Shown: positions 12,360 to 22,769, counted from the stretch's first letter. The stretch: DNA of 64,000 nt from Eumeta japonica (GCA_005406025.1 BGZK01001371.1:100402-164401), one strand, 5' to 3'. Notes: generated by a model from the letters alone, not told the origin. Made by a program: numbers and translations.

Positions 12360-12600
12360 TATCGATGTGTTTTTGAGCTTCTAGAGTTCAAAAATATAGT
12401 TGTTTATAAGTTTTTGAGGTTTCGGGTTCAAAACTTCGTGTTATGTTTGAACTCAAAGCGTTCAATGTGTACCTAACAACTAAATTATTGAGATCTTTGA
12501 ACTCGAAGATTTAGTGATCTTTTAGAACTTTGGGGACCCAAAAATATAGTTATAATACGTCTTGAGCTTTTCTAATTCAAAAATCTATACTTATTTTTAA
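12360..12600. repeat. Degenerate tandem repeat built on GTTCAAAAATATAGTT
   Basis: The word GTTCAAAAATATAGTT or close variants recurs at 12386, 12426, 12537 and 12576, mixed with TTTGAGCTTCTAGAG-like words. Spacing is near 40 bases or multiples. Eroded tandem array. Confidence 0.4.
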
Positions 12601-12629
12601 AAAAATCGCTTTTTTTTAATTATTTATTA

Positions 12630-13135
12630 CAACGTATCCTTCGATTTCGAACAGCTTGCGGCATTCATACCAATTTTTTTTAAAGAAGTTAAGCAATACA
12701 ACATCAACCTAAGAATAATTTTACACATTATTTTGAAAAAACACTTTTTTGAGAAGTTCCCATTAACTATATCTTTTGAATGAACAACCCGATTTCGATG
12801 CAATTTGTCGCAATTATCGTTGTTTTTTTTTTTGAGGAGAAAATCTAATTAGATTTTGGATTTGAATAGCAGCTCAATTAAATAAATATTCCAACAAAAA
12901 CAATGGAAAATCTCTTAAAGAAATAAACTGATTTTTATGTGGTTTGCGGCAACTGATGTAACTTTTTCGGGAAAAGAGCTAATTAAATTAGATTTTGATA
13001 CAGATAGAAATTGTAATCTAAAAGATATTACAAAAATATAAAAAATTTAATTTCCAGAATTTCTCAAAATCCACCGCACCGAATCGGTCTAAATTTTCAG
13101 AAACTATAAGTTGAGTGAACTCCTTTTGAATGCAT
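12630..13135. repeat. Degenerate ~145-bp tandem array, about four units
   Basis: A motif of the form CGATTTCGATGCAATTTGTCGCAA recurs in decayed form from about 12641, 12790 and 12929, with a weaker match near 13080. A second marker, CTAATTAGATTTT / CTAATTAAATTAGATTTT, recurs 139 bases apart (about 12847 and 12980). The texture resembles tails of insect non-LTR or Helitron-like repeats, but the class is not established. Confidence 0.4.
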
Positions 13136-14069
13136 CAAATTGTGTTTCGATCGGTCATTCTGTTCATAAATTATGGGAGTTTCACACACACTCACATTCA
13201 CGCGGGCGCGCGCACACGCACGTACACGTGCAGACATATAGAAATCACCTAAGTAAATTCGAAGGATGCTAAAACGTTAAGATCTAATGAAAATTCGATT
13301 TTAAAAAGTCGAAGTGACAACAGAAACATCCCAATTTTCGAAAAATTTTCAATGTTCATAGCAGGATGCTAAAAATAATAATTAATAATTATCATCAAAA
13401 AATATTCCTCCCCCAATATTTTCTTTCCAATTTATGAGAAGTAATTTCTTCTTTATTATTATCGTATTACTGTTAGCAAAGTCACAACAATTAACTGTAA
13501 TACAAAGTACAAATGACCTTATTGATTAAAAAATTACCTTTGTTAAAAGAAATCCATAACATAGTTTTCAGGATTTAATTACGTAGGTATTCGTGGTGTT
13601 GTCCAGACAAAAAAAAACTTAATTTCTTCAGGACAATATTAAAAAAAAATAAGTTGTCTCTTAATTCGTATATCTTTTAAATGTCAAACCATAAAAGGTT
13701 AAATTCCAATTCGTTTAGTATATTTAGCTGTATTTTAACATAAATATGTACGTATATTACGATGTGAAACATAGAAAATACTATAAATTTTGTCACTTTA
13801 TCTTCTACTTAATAAAATTCTCCGTTTAACATTAGATTTAAAAAATTTTAATCGATATGAAAAAAAAATTGATAGCAAACTCTTTTTTTGCATTTAAGTT
13901 TTCATTAGCCATGAGTGTTCAGAACCAAACAACGAAATAACAATGCCACCTCCGATTGACTGGATAGTCGCAGTACACCTAAAGGGAATATAACAGAGGG
14001 CGTACCAAAACTCGTAATATAATTCGTTATTGCGATAAAGAAAATAAAAATGTAACAAAAAATCCAGTC
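13136..14069. other. AT-rich intronic stretch
   Basis: An alternating purine-pyrimidine run CGCGGGCGCGCGCACACGCA lies near 13201-13220. Otherwise low-complexity A/T with no gene seen. Confidence 0.4.
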
Positions 14070-14420
14070 GCCACCATCTGTTGGGCGGGCCGTTTTTGTG
14101 TCTTGTCTAATGCCGGCGTGACGCCCCCGGCTGATGAAACTCCGCGCCGTGCGGCTTTCCCTCCGGTCCTCAGCCCTCCCGGCCCCCCCCTCGACACCGC
14201 GTTCCATCCCCCTCACACCCCCGCAGCGGCAAGAAAAATGAGTTAGAAAAGATGCGGTTCCCGATTATACCCGTGACGTGGCGGGCCTTTGTCGGGGACA
14301 TTCGTCTGCGAATCAATCCCTGAGCGGCGCGGGGCGAGAGGGGCGAGGCCGATGTGTCAGAGGGCCTCCTATAAATCCTGCGCACCTGGTGACCGATGCT
14401 GGGGACCCTACCTGAAGGAC
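14070..14420. promoter_or_regulatory. GC-rich island
   Basis: CpG-rich block with a C-run near 14185 (CCCGGCCCCCCCCTCGACA) and GGCGCGGGGCGAGAGGGGCG near 14325. The three overlapping minus frames over it show composition-driven Arg/Ser/Pro and no motif. Confidence 0.3.
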
Positions 14421-14984
14421 GGCACTCGAACGTTTCACGAATAAAAAACAGCGAAAAGTAATCGCTGTTTCCACTCTGATGTAACGCGGAAAGTGTTGAG
14501 ACATTACCACATTATTAGACAATAATTCATTTACAATAGGACAAGTTGTCGTAGCGGACGGCTCGTCGGAAACAGAGGGCACGACGAGTGGGACGAAAAT
14601 TAACCTATAACAAACCGAAAAAGTTTTATATATCGAGTGGGGATCGTACCGCAATATTACTCACACAAAGGCTTTCGGGCACAAAGGCGCGTTTGTGGCG
14701 GCCGAGCCGCGCGCCCGCACACCCGACACAGCGTTAAAATTATGTTTATACAAACACTTATGACACGCGCGATTTACATTCCTCTCGTGCTAACGGTCAA
14801 ACGTGCGATACTGATTTGAGGCAACGCCAGTCGGTAACAAATCGATTACTTTTTGCATGGGCGCCACTATGCCTTTATTCTGAAATGATCGGATTTTGGC
14901 CTGTGGGAGCTCTCGTTTGTGTATACTGCTAACGGAGCCTGTATAAGGTTATCCCATTTTAATGAAATTATACGAGAAATAAGG

Positions 14985-15015
14985 TCGATACGTGTATCGA
15001 GTTAAGGCTTAACTC
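14985..15015. repeat. Two abutting perfect palindromes
   Basis: TCGATAC-GT-GTATCGA (14985-15000) overlaps by two bases the palindrome GAGTTAAG-G-CTTAACTC (14999-15015). Confidence 0.75.
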
Positions 15016-15339
15016 CCGAAATTAATCCTGAGAAGGGTCTCAATATTTCACTCCCACTAAAAACTCGTTAAAGTATGGATATGACCGAGTGCACCGTCAT
15101 TTGATATTGCATTATATTATACTATTAAAAAAATTAATGTTTCAGTAATAAATTTAATAACAAAAAATGTATAATGTATCCATGTATATTTTTTGCTTGA
15201 TATTTTTTTTTTCTAAATATTTATGTCGTCACTATAATGTATGTATAAAAAAGTTAGTTCTCAAATCCTATCCTAGATTTGATTAAGTATAGACCATTCT
15301 ATAATTAAAAATTTATAACACGTATACATAAAAACAAAT

Positions 15340-15590
15340 GTTCACACTTATTTCCCAGAACAGTGAACAGACACTCTCCTCTTGGTGCCAGTATTACACA
15401 GCTCGTTCACTTCATTAATATTCACCGATCGTTTCATGCTAGCTCGTCGATCCCAGGTGCTTCAAATTTGGCCCTTCTTTAATATGACATCAATATTATC
15501 GGCATAAGTTTGCCTAGGGCGCCCCTTGCCGAGCCTTCTGTCAGCCGTATCCAATCTATATATTTCTTTCGTCAGTCTCCTTTCATTCAT
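15340..15590 (-). pseudogene. LINE ORF2 C-terminal relic (RTE-like)
   Basis: From an ATG at 15590 the minus strand reads MNERRLTKEIYRLDTADRRL, then GKGRPRQTYADNIDVILKKG, a stop, and RRASMKRSVNINEVNELC, ending SVHCSGK-stop. The pattern 'LTK.IY.A...G.(V/G)GKGRPR..Y.D.I...LKKGQ..S..NRR.CMKR.M...EA...C.......SAYPSGK' is familiar from the C-terminus of abundant lepidopteran LINEs. It sits in the intron about 150 bases downstream of the Nol4 donor, same strand as the gene. Stop-containing and 5'-truncated. Confidence 0.5.
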
Positions 15591-15733
15591 ACTTTATAGA
15601 CGGCAAAATCAACATAGTACATAACATCCAGTGCATAAATATATCATACAGGTAGACATAGTCTTCTAAGAACTGAAGTTACGCCGTGTTCATTGTACAT
15701 AAATGTAATGATCTATTTAATTTGTCACCTTAC

Positions 15734-16588
15734 CTTCTCAGCGTCGAGGCGTTCTTGAGAAGCCAGCGTCCGCATGTGCTTGAGGTAGGCCGTGGTGATG
15801 GGCACGCGGTAGTCCACGTCGTCGTCGTGGCCGGCGCCGTCGGGGCGCCACGGTCGGGGGAACCGCCCGAAGCCGCTGGAGAAGTCGCAGCCGTTTGGAA
15901 GCAACTTTTTTCTGGGCGGCGAACGCGACTTTGGAGGGTCTTTAGACGTTAGATTACAAACGTCCAATGGGTTGTACTTCTTTTCTTTTTTTACCTCTTT
16001 TGTTTCTTTCACTGTTGTCTCTTCTGGTTCCGTAGTACTTTCACTATCTATCTCTTCTTTGATCACATGATTCTCATGTTGAGAGTCCGTTACAAGGGGG
16101 GAGTCAGATTTGACGTCTTCCACGTCTATCAGACTGTTCTCATCCTTGTCTATTTCGGGGTCAGTTCTGACCGGTTCTTCTTCCCTAAACGCCGGTTCGA
16201 CGGGGGACGAGTGGTTAAATATCGTTTGGGGGTGTTCAAAGTTATTCACTTTCTTCGAAGTTAGCTCTATGTATGTCGGTTCTTGGTCGTCGTTGTCGGT
16301 GGGCTTGGGGCTGTCGACCTTCTTGAGGGGCTGTAGATCTGTGAAGTCGTACTTGTGCTCGTAGGGAAAGTTGGCGTGCGCGGCGTCTATCTCGGACTCC
16401 CAATTGCGGGTATAGTCTGCGGCGCAGGGTGCGAGGAACGGGAGGTAGGGAGGGTGTCTGGTGGGCGAAGGGGACGGCGTTGGTAAGGGAGGCGGGGAGG
16501 CGCTGCGCGGGCGCCGCGCGCACTCGGCGCATCCGGTGAGGAAGCGCGTGACGGCCTCTCTCGGCAGGAAGGCGTACGTCTCCGTTAT
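15734..16588 (-). CDS. Nol4: NOL4-family protein, large internal coding exon with ~230-residue insertion
   Basis: An 855-base exon encoding 285 residues, phase 0 at both ends. The acceptor TTCGCCCACAG precedes ATAACGGAG, and the donor is GAGAAG|GTAAGG. Residues 1-26 (ITETYAFLPREAVTRFLTGC then AECARR) match the vertebrate NOL4 block ETYAFLPREAVTRFL...CSECQKR. Residues 259-276 (DYRVPITTAYLKHMRTLA) match DYNMPITMAYMKHMK. In vertebrates these blocks lie about 30 residues apart; here about 230 separate them. The spacer has a Pro/Ser-rich part (26-55), a long acidic Glu/Asp/Ser/Thr-rich part (61-205), PLDV at 207-210, and a basic SPPRKK stretch near 223-228. IKEE (176-179) and VKKE (199-202) fit the SUMO consensus. 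There are no stops in frame, and the spacer looks disordered. The ten codons upstream of 16588 belong to the intron, so no start codon is called here. Confidence 0.9.
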
Positions 16589-16619
16589 CTGTGGGCGAAA
16601 AAGATTAATGAGTCGCAAC

Positions 16620-17720
16620 TACACAAACACATCTTAAACGCGAAGGGGCAAACACGTATGATATTTGTACTCTAAATCCGCGTTGCTGAGTGATTTCTGA
16701 GCATACTCACTCATTATTTACAATAGCTTAAAGCATGACTCTTTTAAGTGGACAAGCGAATTTAATAAGGAGACTACAGCAACTCTAACTTTTTTATTTA
16801 TTTTTATTCAATAAAAATTAAAAACATACATATATAAATATGTACACGAAATGTTCAACACGAAAACATAAGATTTCTTGTAAGAATAGGACAGAAAAAG
16901 GACTAACGCGAGAAAATGTCATTCAAGAACAATAATTTTTAAAAGAAATACAAAAACAACATATCATTATAATAAGTGAGAAGCATATTTTCAAAATATC
17001 ATTTTAAAAGTAAATCTATAAACCGAGTTCACGTTTACGTACAAATTGCTGTCTGGAAACCATTTTTTGTATCAATAAACGAACGATATACATTTATAGC
17101 TGGCTAATCATATCGGTGCCAACCAAAACCAATGGTGCCAAATTAGTGTATTCTCACACACTTATTCATTAGTTTTCACGTAGTAATTCCTAAATATGAT
17201 TTTAAATCATAACCAATTAATATTAACAAGAGGAAAAAACTTATGTAAATCATACTGTAACAGTAACACACGTTTTACTACAAATAGAATAACTACATAT
17301 ATAAGCGCGCCACTGCTGAGTAGTATGTGCGTTAGTGCTGCCATCTGTGAGTTTAAAAAGCATTGAATGCTGCGCGCCATTATTTGAATGTAATTCGAAA
17401 ACGCACAAGATTTCTCTGACTGCGCGACGAAACCTTAAGCCCTCAAACGGCCTGTGAATTAGCGTGGTGTATACATTCATAGATAGATGCAAGCCTAGTT
17501 AATGTAAAGCGTATAAAAACCGAATTCGGCTTTAATAATTACAAATAGCTGTTAATTATATACATTTTGTTTTAGTTTAAAAAAAACCGTTGAAAGATGA
17601 TTTTTGACGCAAGACATCATTTATTCGACTTACATAATTCGAATATTTATTTACTTGTACGGACAAATTGCCGGTGATACAAATTGTAGTGCCATACGTA
17701 AGTTAAAATCATTTCAGTGA
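16620..17720. other. AT-rich intronic stretch, nothing firmly recognised
   Basis: A/T-rich. The 17270-17480 part has GCGCGCC and TGCTGCCATCTGTGAG wording that may belong to a repeat, but no boundaries are visible. Confidence 0.35.
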
Positions 17721-17933
17721 TTTCAAGTCGATGGTGAGCCAGTGGTGGCAAGTGGTGCTTTTAAATTAGAAGGTACCGTGTTCGATTTTGACCGTAGGCA
17801 AATTGATAAAATAAAGCTAAGGTCCGGGACGTTATTGTTGTATAAGCGACGACGGTCCTTGACAGCAACGCCCGACCTGTACCGGGTCAGCCTGAAAACC
17901 CAAGGTCAAGCCTTCAATGTATACATACAATAA
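17721..17933 (+). other. Unidentified open frame
   Basis: Open between TGA (17718-17720) and TAA (17931-17933). It encodes FQVDGEPVVASGAFKLEGTV, then FDFDRRQIDKIKLRSG and a basic tail ending FNVYIQ. Codon use looks more protein-like than the A/T-rich flanks. TTTCAG lies three bases upstream of the frame, but using it would put a stop in frame. I recognise no family. It could be a decayed exon or transposon piece. Confidence 0.2.
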
Positions 17934-17954
17934 AATCGTAAGGGAGCTAAGTCT

Positions 17955-18280
17955 GCATCACTAAATATTTTTCGAAAAAAACAAGTGGTATGTACTATAT
18001 ACGTAATATAGACTCCGACACAGCTGCTTTTCAAACTTTTACCTATTTGTATGTATGTTTGTCTGTTTATTTGTTTGTTCAAGCATCACTCAAAAACTAA
18101 TGGCCCGATTTGAAGAAAGGTTTTTGAGTTTTATTAGCAGTAATCTACTGCTTAACTTAAGACGCGATTTATCACGCTACATTACCTAGGGCCGGACAGT
18201 CTTCTATGTCTTTGTAAAACGTTGTTATATTTAATAACCACTACGCGAACGAAGTCGTTGGCAACAGCTAGTTTGAAATA
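17955..18280 (-). repeat. Lepidopteran-type interspersed repeat
   Basis: Contains GACTCCGACACAGCTGCTTT, then AATCTACTGCTTAACTTAAG, and ends GTCGTTGGCAACAGCTAG. Read on the minus strand it starts CTAGCTGTTGCC, the usual opening of such lepidopteran repeats. Class not certain. Confidence 0.5.
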
Positions 18281-18365
18281 AAAATATTGTTAGGTGGTAC
18301 GTCTCAACACTGGCATGATTAAAATCCGACATGAAAACCACATTTTAAGTAAAAAATTCCATTTC

Positions 18366-18399
18366 CCATGAAACTGGAAAACTTTTGCCAGTTTCATGG
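18366..18399. repeat. Hairpin, 12-bp perfect arms
   Basis: CCATGAAACTGG (18366-18377), 10-nt loop, CCAGTTTCATGG (18388-18399). Confidence 0.7.
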
Positions 18400-18936
18400 C
18401 AGCCGTATATACAGTTTCTATCTGACTGCCTGGCGTATGGCAACCCTTTTAGAACCGCAAGATTATCCTTCATCTTTATAATTGCAGAGTAGGTGATTAT
18501 TCCATGGACCTTGGGCGGTCTATTCTATGATTATGCGTGTAAGCAGAATTGGACACAAAAGGATCACGACTTATAAACATTATAAGATTCTCTTTCATCC
18601 GACTTTTGATTCGGAACCAGTGAACGTCTGGTTTCTTCATTCAATTAAATATGTTTATCAAGGCAGTGTGTAATATTTAATGTACATTATCTGACAGTTA
18701 GATAATAGACCCAAGAAGTCTATACGAGCTGTGTGCGAAGATGCTTTCAACGAGACGTCATCTGTCGTGTTTCGAGCTAACGATCTACAATTAAATTATG
18801 GTAATTCATGGCGAGGAAGAGCAAAAGTAAGACAAAAAAAATGTGAATCTTAAACTCAAATCTATGAAGTCCCAAATAATTGTACGGACAATCTGCCCCA
18901 AGGACTTATGTGTGTGATTTGCGTTTGCGCGCTTCC

Positions 18937-18968
18937 CCAGGCGCATAAAATTTTTTTTATGCGCCTGG
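18937..18968. repeat. Perfect hairpin, 14-bp arms, T4 loop
   Basis: CCAGGCGCATAAAA, loop TTTT, TTTTATGCGCCTGG. Confidence 0.8.
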
Positions 18969-20184
18969 AGTCTTGGAGTCACGCGTCGTGGAGTTTGAAA
19001 TCTTTTTTTTTATAGAAGTAACATGCAGTAATATATACAGCCCATTTATGCAATTTCTACATTTATAATTAGAATTTCAAATTTGTCGCTATACCAGGAA
19101 TATTTGAATTAAAATTGCCAAGCACTCGAAAACGACCAACATATAATTATGTTAACACCGAATATATTTATTGACAATTATTTTTTTAATACAATTGTCT
19201 GTGCCGGAGGCAGCGATTTTTTGACGATTAATTGATCCAGATTTCTGACGAATATAGGATAATCACGTGGAATAAAATATATAATTTAAAATAGTCTTTG
19301 TAGCGCAATGTTCGAATTAGATCCTTAAAATAATAAAATATTTACTAATAAAAGCGAATTCAACAGTATAATGTACTATTTTCTAGGATCTCGATACATA
19401 ATCGTCGTTTTTACGTTGAACTAAGAATGATTGGTGGCGATAATACCAAAAAGGCAAGAAGCCTTTGCCTGTATTCATATATTGTAAAAAAATTCATTTC
19501 ATTACACAAAAAGATACAAAATCAATAATAATAACAGGTATTTAATAGAGCGCACTCTATAGTTATGGTTAAACATCTCTAATATTTCATAGGCAATACA
19601 ATATAATCTATTACCGTACAATGGCACTGTTAACTGTAAGGTGACGTTCTTTTAGGCTTAAACAGGACACACGTATAATACACATTCGCAAAAATTCATT
19701 TTATGTGTACTAAAAACCTATCAGCGCTCAGACACAATTTCTGATCCTGCCTAGATAGGACAACCGACAGAATTAAATCGTTTCATAATCTGAACGCTTT
19801 TATAATTTTAAATAGCGTTTTACAATTAATACGTATAATTACCATTTTTAGCAGGCACCGCACTTCAATTTTAATAGTTTTATATTATTTATGTTATTCT
19901 GCTGTGCGAGTAGTAAAAATGTTTAGTTACAGTCGTGAAATTTATGACAGAAATGTTTGCTTATTAAGATTAAACAGTAGTCTAAGCGTATTAAATCAGT
20001 TTTTTTTTTTTTATATACAGAAAAGTTACAAATTCTACGAACCGGCCGACCGTTACTAAATATGGACTTGTCTCCAAAATTAAGTAGAAAATTTCATAGA
20101 AAATATTTTCACATGTTTAGTTGGCTTAATGCATGCAAATACAAAAATCTGTGGTGAAAACATAAGTGACGAACAAAAAAGGTG
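18969..20184. other. AT-rich intronic stretch, nothing recognised
   Basis: A/T-rich DNA without supported genes or repeat ends. Confidence 0.4.
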
Positions 20185-20400
20185 GTCAACTTCTCCATCC
20201 ATAACTGCCCTCCCCCTCCTACTATATCCGATTCCTCCCCGAGAGGCCAACAACGCACCCGCGACTCCTCTGGAGCTACGAGTGTCCATGGGCGGCGATG
20301 ACCACCTATTCTCTGGTGATTTGCATGCTTGTTTGCCTCTTGAAAATAGTATAAAAAATATTTTTCAAAAAAAGAAAATACAAACCGCCTTCAAAATCTT
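20185..20400 (+). mobile_element. Non-LTR element 3' tail (lepidopteran type) with A-rich end
   Basis: The run CCCCGAGAGGCCAACAACGC / ACTCCTCTGGAGCTACGAGT / GTCCATGGGCGGCGATGACC / GGTGATTTGCATGCTTGTTT ending in A-rich sequence is a wording I know as a very frequent 3' tail in moth and butterfly genomes. 5'-truncated. Clade not determined. Confidence 0.5.
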
Positions 20401-20817
20401 AAAATAATTAAATACTTGATCGTTTTCGGAGTCGGTGTCAGCTAAAGATGTAACAGACGCGATCTTACATCAACTTTCATAATTTAAAATGGTTTTTGAC
20501 TAATACTTTGTTTAGTTTGGCTATCTCTCATTTAACTTTTATATTCTTCGATTTCATTATTTTATATTCGTGATTTGTTTTACCTTTAACTGGCACCAAC
20601 GCCAAACACAACTATTTTTTTTAATTATGTCAAAGTTTTTGGAGGCGATTTATATTTTATATTGTTTTTGGATAATTATTTTATTTAACGTTTTTCAATG
20701 ATTAGATAATTAAATTTCATAAATTGATCTAACTTTTACTCGTGACTCGAGACAATTTCAAACACATAGGACACACTGAAAATTTCTGGAATGAACAGGG
20801 CAAAATTACTATGAATA

Positions 20818-21545
20818 CAGTAAAAACTCGATTATCCGGCCCTCAGTTATACGGATTCGCGATTATCCGGACTACCGACCGCGACCGATATATTAAATAC
20901 CTACAAGTGAAATTTATGCAAGCATGAACGTATCAGAACTGGCATTACCCCCGCCCGCGCCCCGGTCGATCGCTGTCTACGCGTTTCGTTATTGTTTTAG
21001 TTAGTTACAGTGGTTAGTTAGCAATTGTTACTCCGTTCTGACGTGCGTGTCACGTCCACATATTTAAAAATGTCACAGCGTAAGAGAGTGGTGTTATCGC
21101 TTAAAGACAAAATAAATATAATTGATTCATTAAAAAACAGAGAATGATACTGTGAGTTTACTACAGCTGAAACGAATTTGTGACATAGCAGCTATGAAGA
21201 AAAAAAGTGACTTACGTCAAATGACAATTACCAAATACATATTGTTAACCAATTATACATACATACATATTTTAGTACATATGTACAATGTATGTAATCT
21301 AAGAAAATATGTATGTATGTACATATATAAGTGCATACATTATATGTTGGGAAATGTATCTGTTAATAATTTCTTAATAAACATTGATTTTCGTTAATAT
21401 GTATTTGTTGTTTTTAATAAACATATAACATTATGTACCACATATGCACAAAACCCGCTTTTTCTTCATACATTCGATTATCCGGATTTTCGATTATCCG
21501 AATGCCCAGCGACAACAATTAGTCCGGTTAATCGAGATTCTACTG
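20818..21545 (+). mobile_element. Non-autonomous pogo/Tigger-like DNA element nested in the mariner
   Basis: 728 bases flanked by TA on both sides. The left end is CAGTAAAAACTCGATTATCC; the right end read inwards is CAGTAGAATCTCGATTAACC, with 19 of the first 22 bases matching. Several subterminal CGATTATCCGGA words follow. The CAGTxxAAxCTCGATTAxCCGG terminus is typical of pogo/Tigger elements with jerky/CENP-B-type transposases. The inside keeps a remnant of such a gene. Confidence 0.85.
21070..21147 (+). pseudogene. N-terminal remnant of a pogo/jerky-type transposase
   Basis: ATG at 21070 gives MSQRKRVVLSLKDKINIIDS followed by LKNRE and a stop. This resembles the CENP-B/jerky N-terminal DNA-binding region (KRKR..L(S/T)L..K..II). 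After a frameshift the neighbouring frame continues LLQLKRICDIAAMKKKSDL, like the second helix part. The rest of the transposase, including the DDE core, is deleted. Confidence 0.65.
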
Positions 21546-21560
21546 TAGTGAAAAATGAGT

Positions 21561-22595
21561 TTATTGTTTATTAAAAGATTCTCCGTGAGCATAAATGCAC
21601 TTTTTCATACGAATAAACCAATTTTGAAGACATTTATGCCACTCCTCTTTGGTGACCTCAGAAACATGTTTTTCATACTCTTCGACAACCACTTCTGGTG
21701 ATGAAAATCGTTGACCGCGTAATTGGTTCTTAATTTTTGCGAACAAAAAAAGTCAGAAAGTGCCAGGTCGGGATTGTATTTAGGATTGTTCCTAACTTCT
21801 ATGTTTTTTTTCCTCTTTCAAAGAATTAATTTGTCTGTTTGGCTGTTTGTCGTGGTGCAAGATGATACGACGTTTACGGTTATATTTATGGAGTTCATCA
21901 ATAACTTCTGGCAAACAAAAAGTCGTGTATCAATCACTATTTACGATACGACAATGCTACAAAGCCACTGTAGCCACTTATACAGTTTTATTAAAAAAAA
22001 AAGCAACATCCGCTTAGAGGCATTGTGCTCGCGCGTCTTTGGTTGGTTTCGGCTCATCTCGATAGACCCATTCTGTCGATTGCTGCTTTGTTTTAGGGTC
22101 GTAACAATAAATCTATGTTTCATCACCTTTCACTTTATCACCAAATTTGACGCCCCTTCCTTGAATATTGTAAGCATGGTATTACATCAAGTCATGCGGT
22201 CCGTTTTTTGAGCCTCAGTCAAATTGTGTGGGATCCACCGCGAGCACAAGTTTTTCATACCCAAATGTTTGTGTAGGATTGATTGTATTTAAATCATGCC
22301 TATGCCTAAGGATGTCCGAATCTCATGGTAGGTCATATACCTATCCGTTTCGATGATATGGGGTACAGTATCGATGTTTTTGTTATTTACAGCGGTAGAC
22401 GGGCGACCATCACGAAATTCGTCATTGAGATTGACACAATCGCGCTTGAATTCTGAAAACAGTTATAAATAGTCCTCTTGTATGGTGCTTCATTACCAAA
22501 AGTTGTTTGAAGCCAAGCGAGGCTCTGCTGAGATGTCAAATAACATTAAAATCGTAGAAAATCATAGTGTGAAAATTTTCACCACTCAAATGCAT
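21561..22595 (-). pseudogene. Mariner transposase pseudogene
   Basis: From an ATG at 22595 to a stop at 21561-21563, 1,035 bases, matching a mariner transposase of about 345 codons. Recognisable blocks in order: FRDGRPSTAVNNKNID (helix-turn-helix region), GDET-stop-IYCYDPKTKQQS, RASKRM-like SKRMLLFF, HHD, KYNPDLALSDFFLFAKIK, and the C-terminus WHKCLQNWFIRMKKCIYAHG. Lesions include TAG at 22113-22115 replacing the Trp of the GDETW motif, an early frameshift near residue 20, and stops plus a short deletion between HHD and NPD. It cannot encode an active enzyme. Confidence 0.85.
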
Positions 22596-22769
22596 AGTGA
22601 TAGAGATAAGCAATTCTTAAAATGACGCCTCAATATAAAAACAATTGAATGTTAAACAAAACAAACTGTATTCTACAGTCAAAGAGTTCCATTTTCAAAT
22701 ATGTAATTACTTTTTATATAATGTTTATGTAAGTGGTCAGTTCCAGAAATTTAATGTGCCCTACGTATA

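Larger units (their letters stand above)
1..15733 (-). other. Nol4 intron downstream of the large exon, continuing past the window start
   Basis: It begins with the GTAAGG donor at 15733. I looked on the minus strand for the later NOL4 blocks (the FNMFVRLFVDENLDRM region, the RARKRIRTYLKSCRR region) and saw none, so the next exon probably lies left of position 1. The stretch holds LINE relics, hairpins, degenerate tandem repeats and a few GC-rich islands, listed separately. Confidence 0.6.
20769..22761 (-). mobile_element. Complete but dead mariner-family element, interrupted by a nested Tigger-like element
   Basis: Inverted ends match: GGACACACTGAAAATTTCTG on the left, and GGGCACATTAAATTTCTGGA as the reverse complement of the right, each preceded by TA (20767-20768 and 22762-22763). 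The span is 1,993 bases. Removing the nested 728-base element and its duplicated TA leaves about 1,263 bases, the usual mariner size. The transposase runs on the minus strand, and the insertion lies in its 3' untranslated part. The closest groups by wording are those of lepidopteran mariners; subfamily not established. Confidence 0.8.

Noticed and set aside
1..15733. Remaining C-terminal exons of NOL4
   Set aside because: Looked for the FVRLFVDENLDRM and RKRIRTYLKSCRR regions on the minus strand and found no convincing match; not annotated.
15686..16532. Several open frames overlapping the large NOL4 exon on both strands
   Set aside because: Shadows of the real minus-strand frame, which alone shows family homology and fits both splice sites.
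21723..22211. 162-residue plus-strand open frame
   Set aside because: Antisense shadow of the mariner transposase pseudogene.
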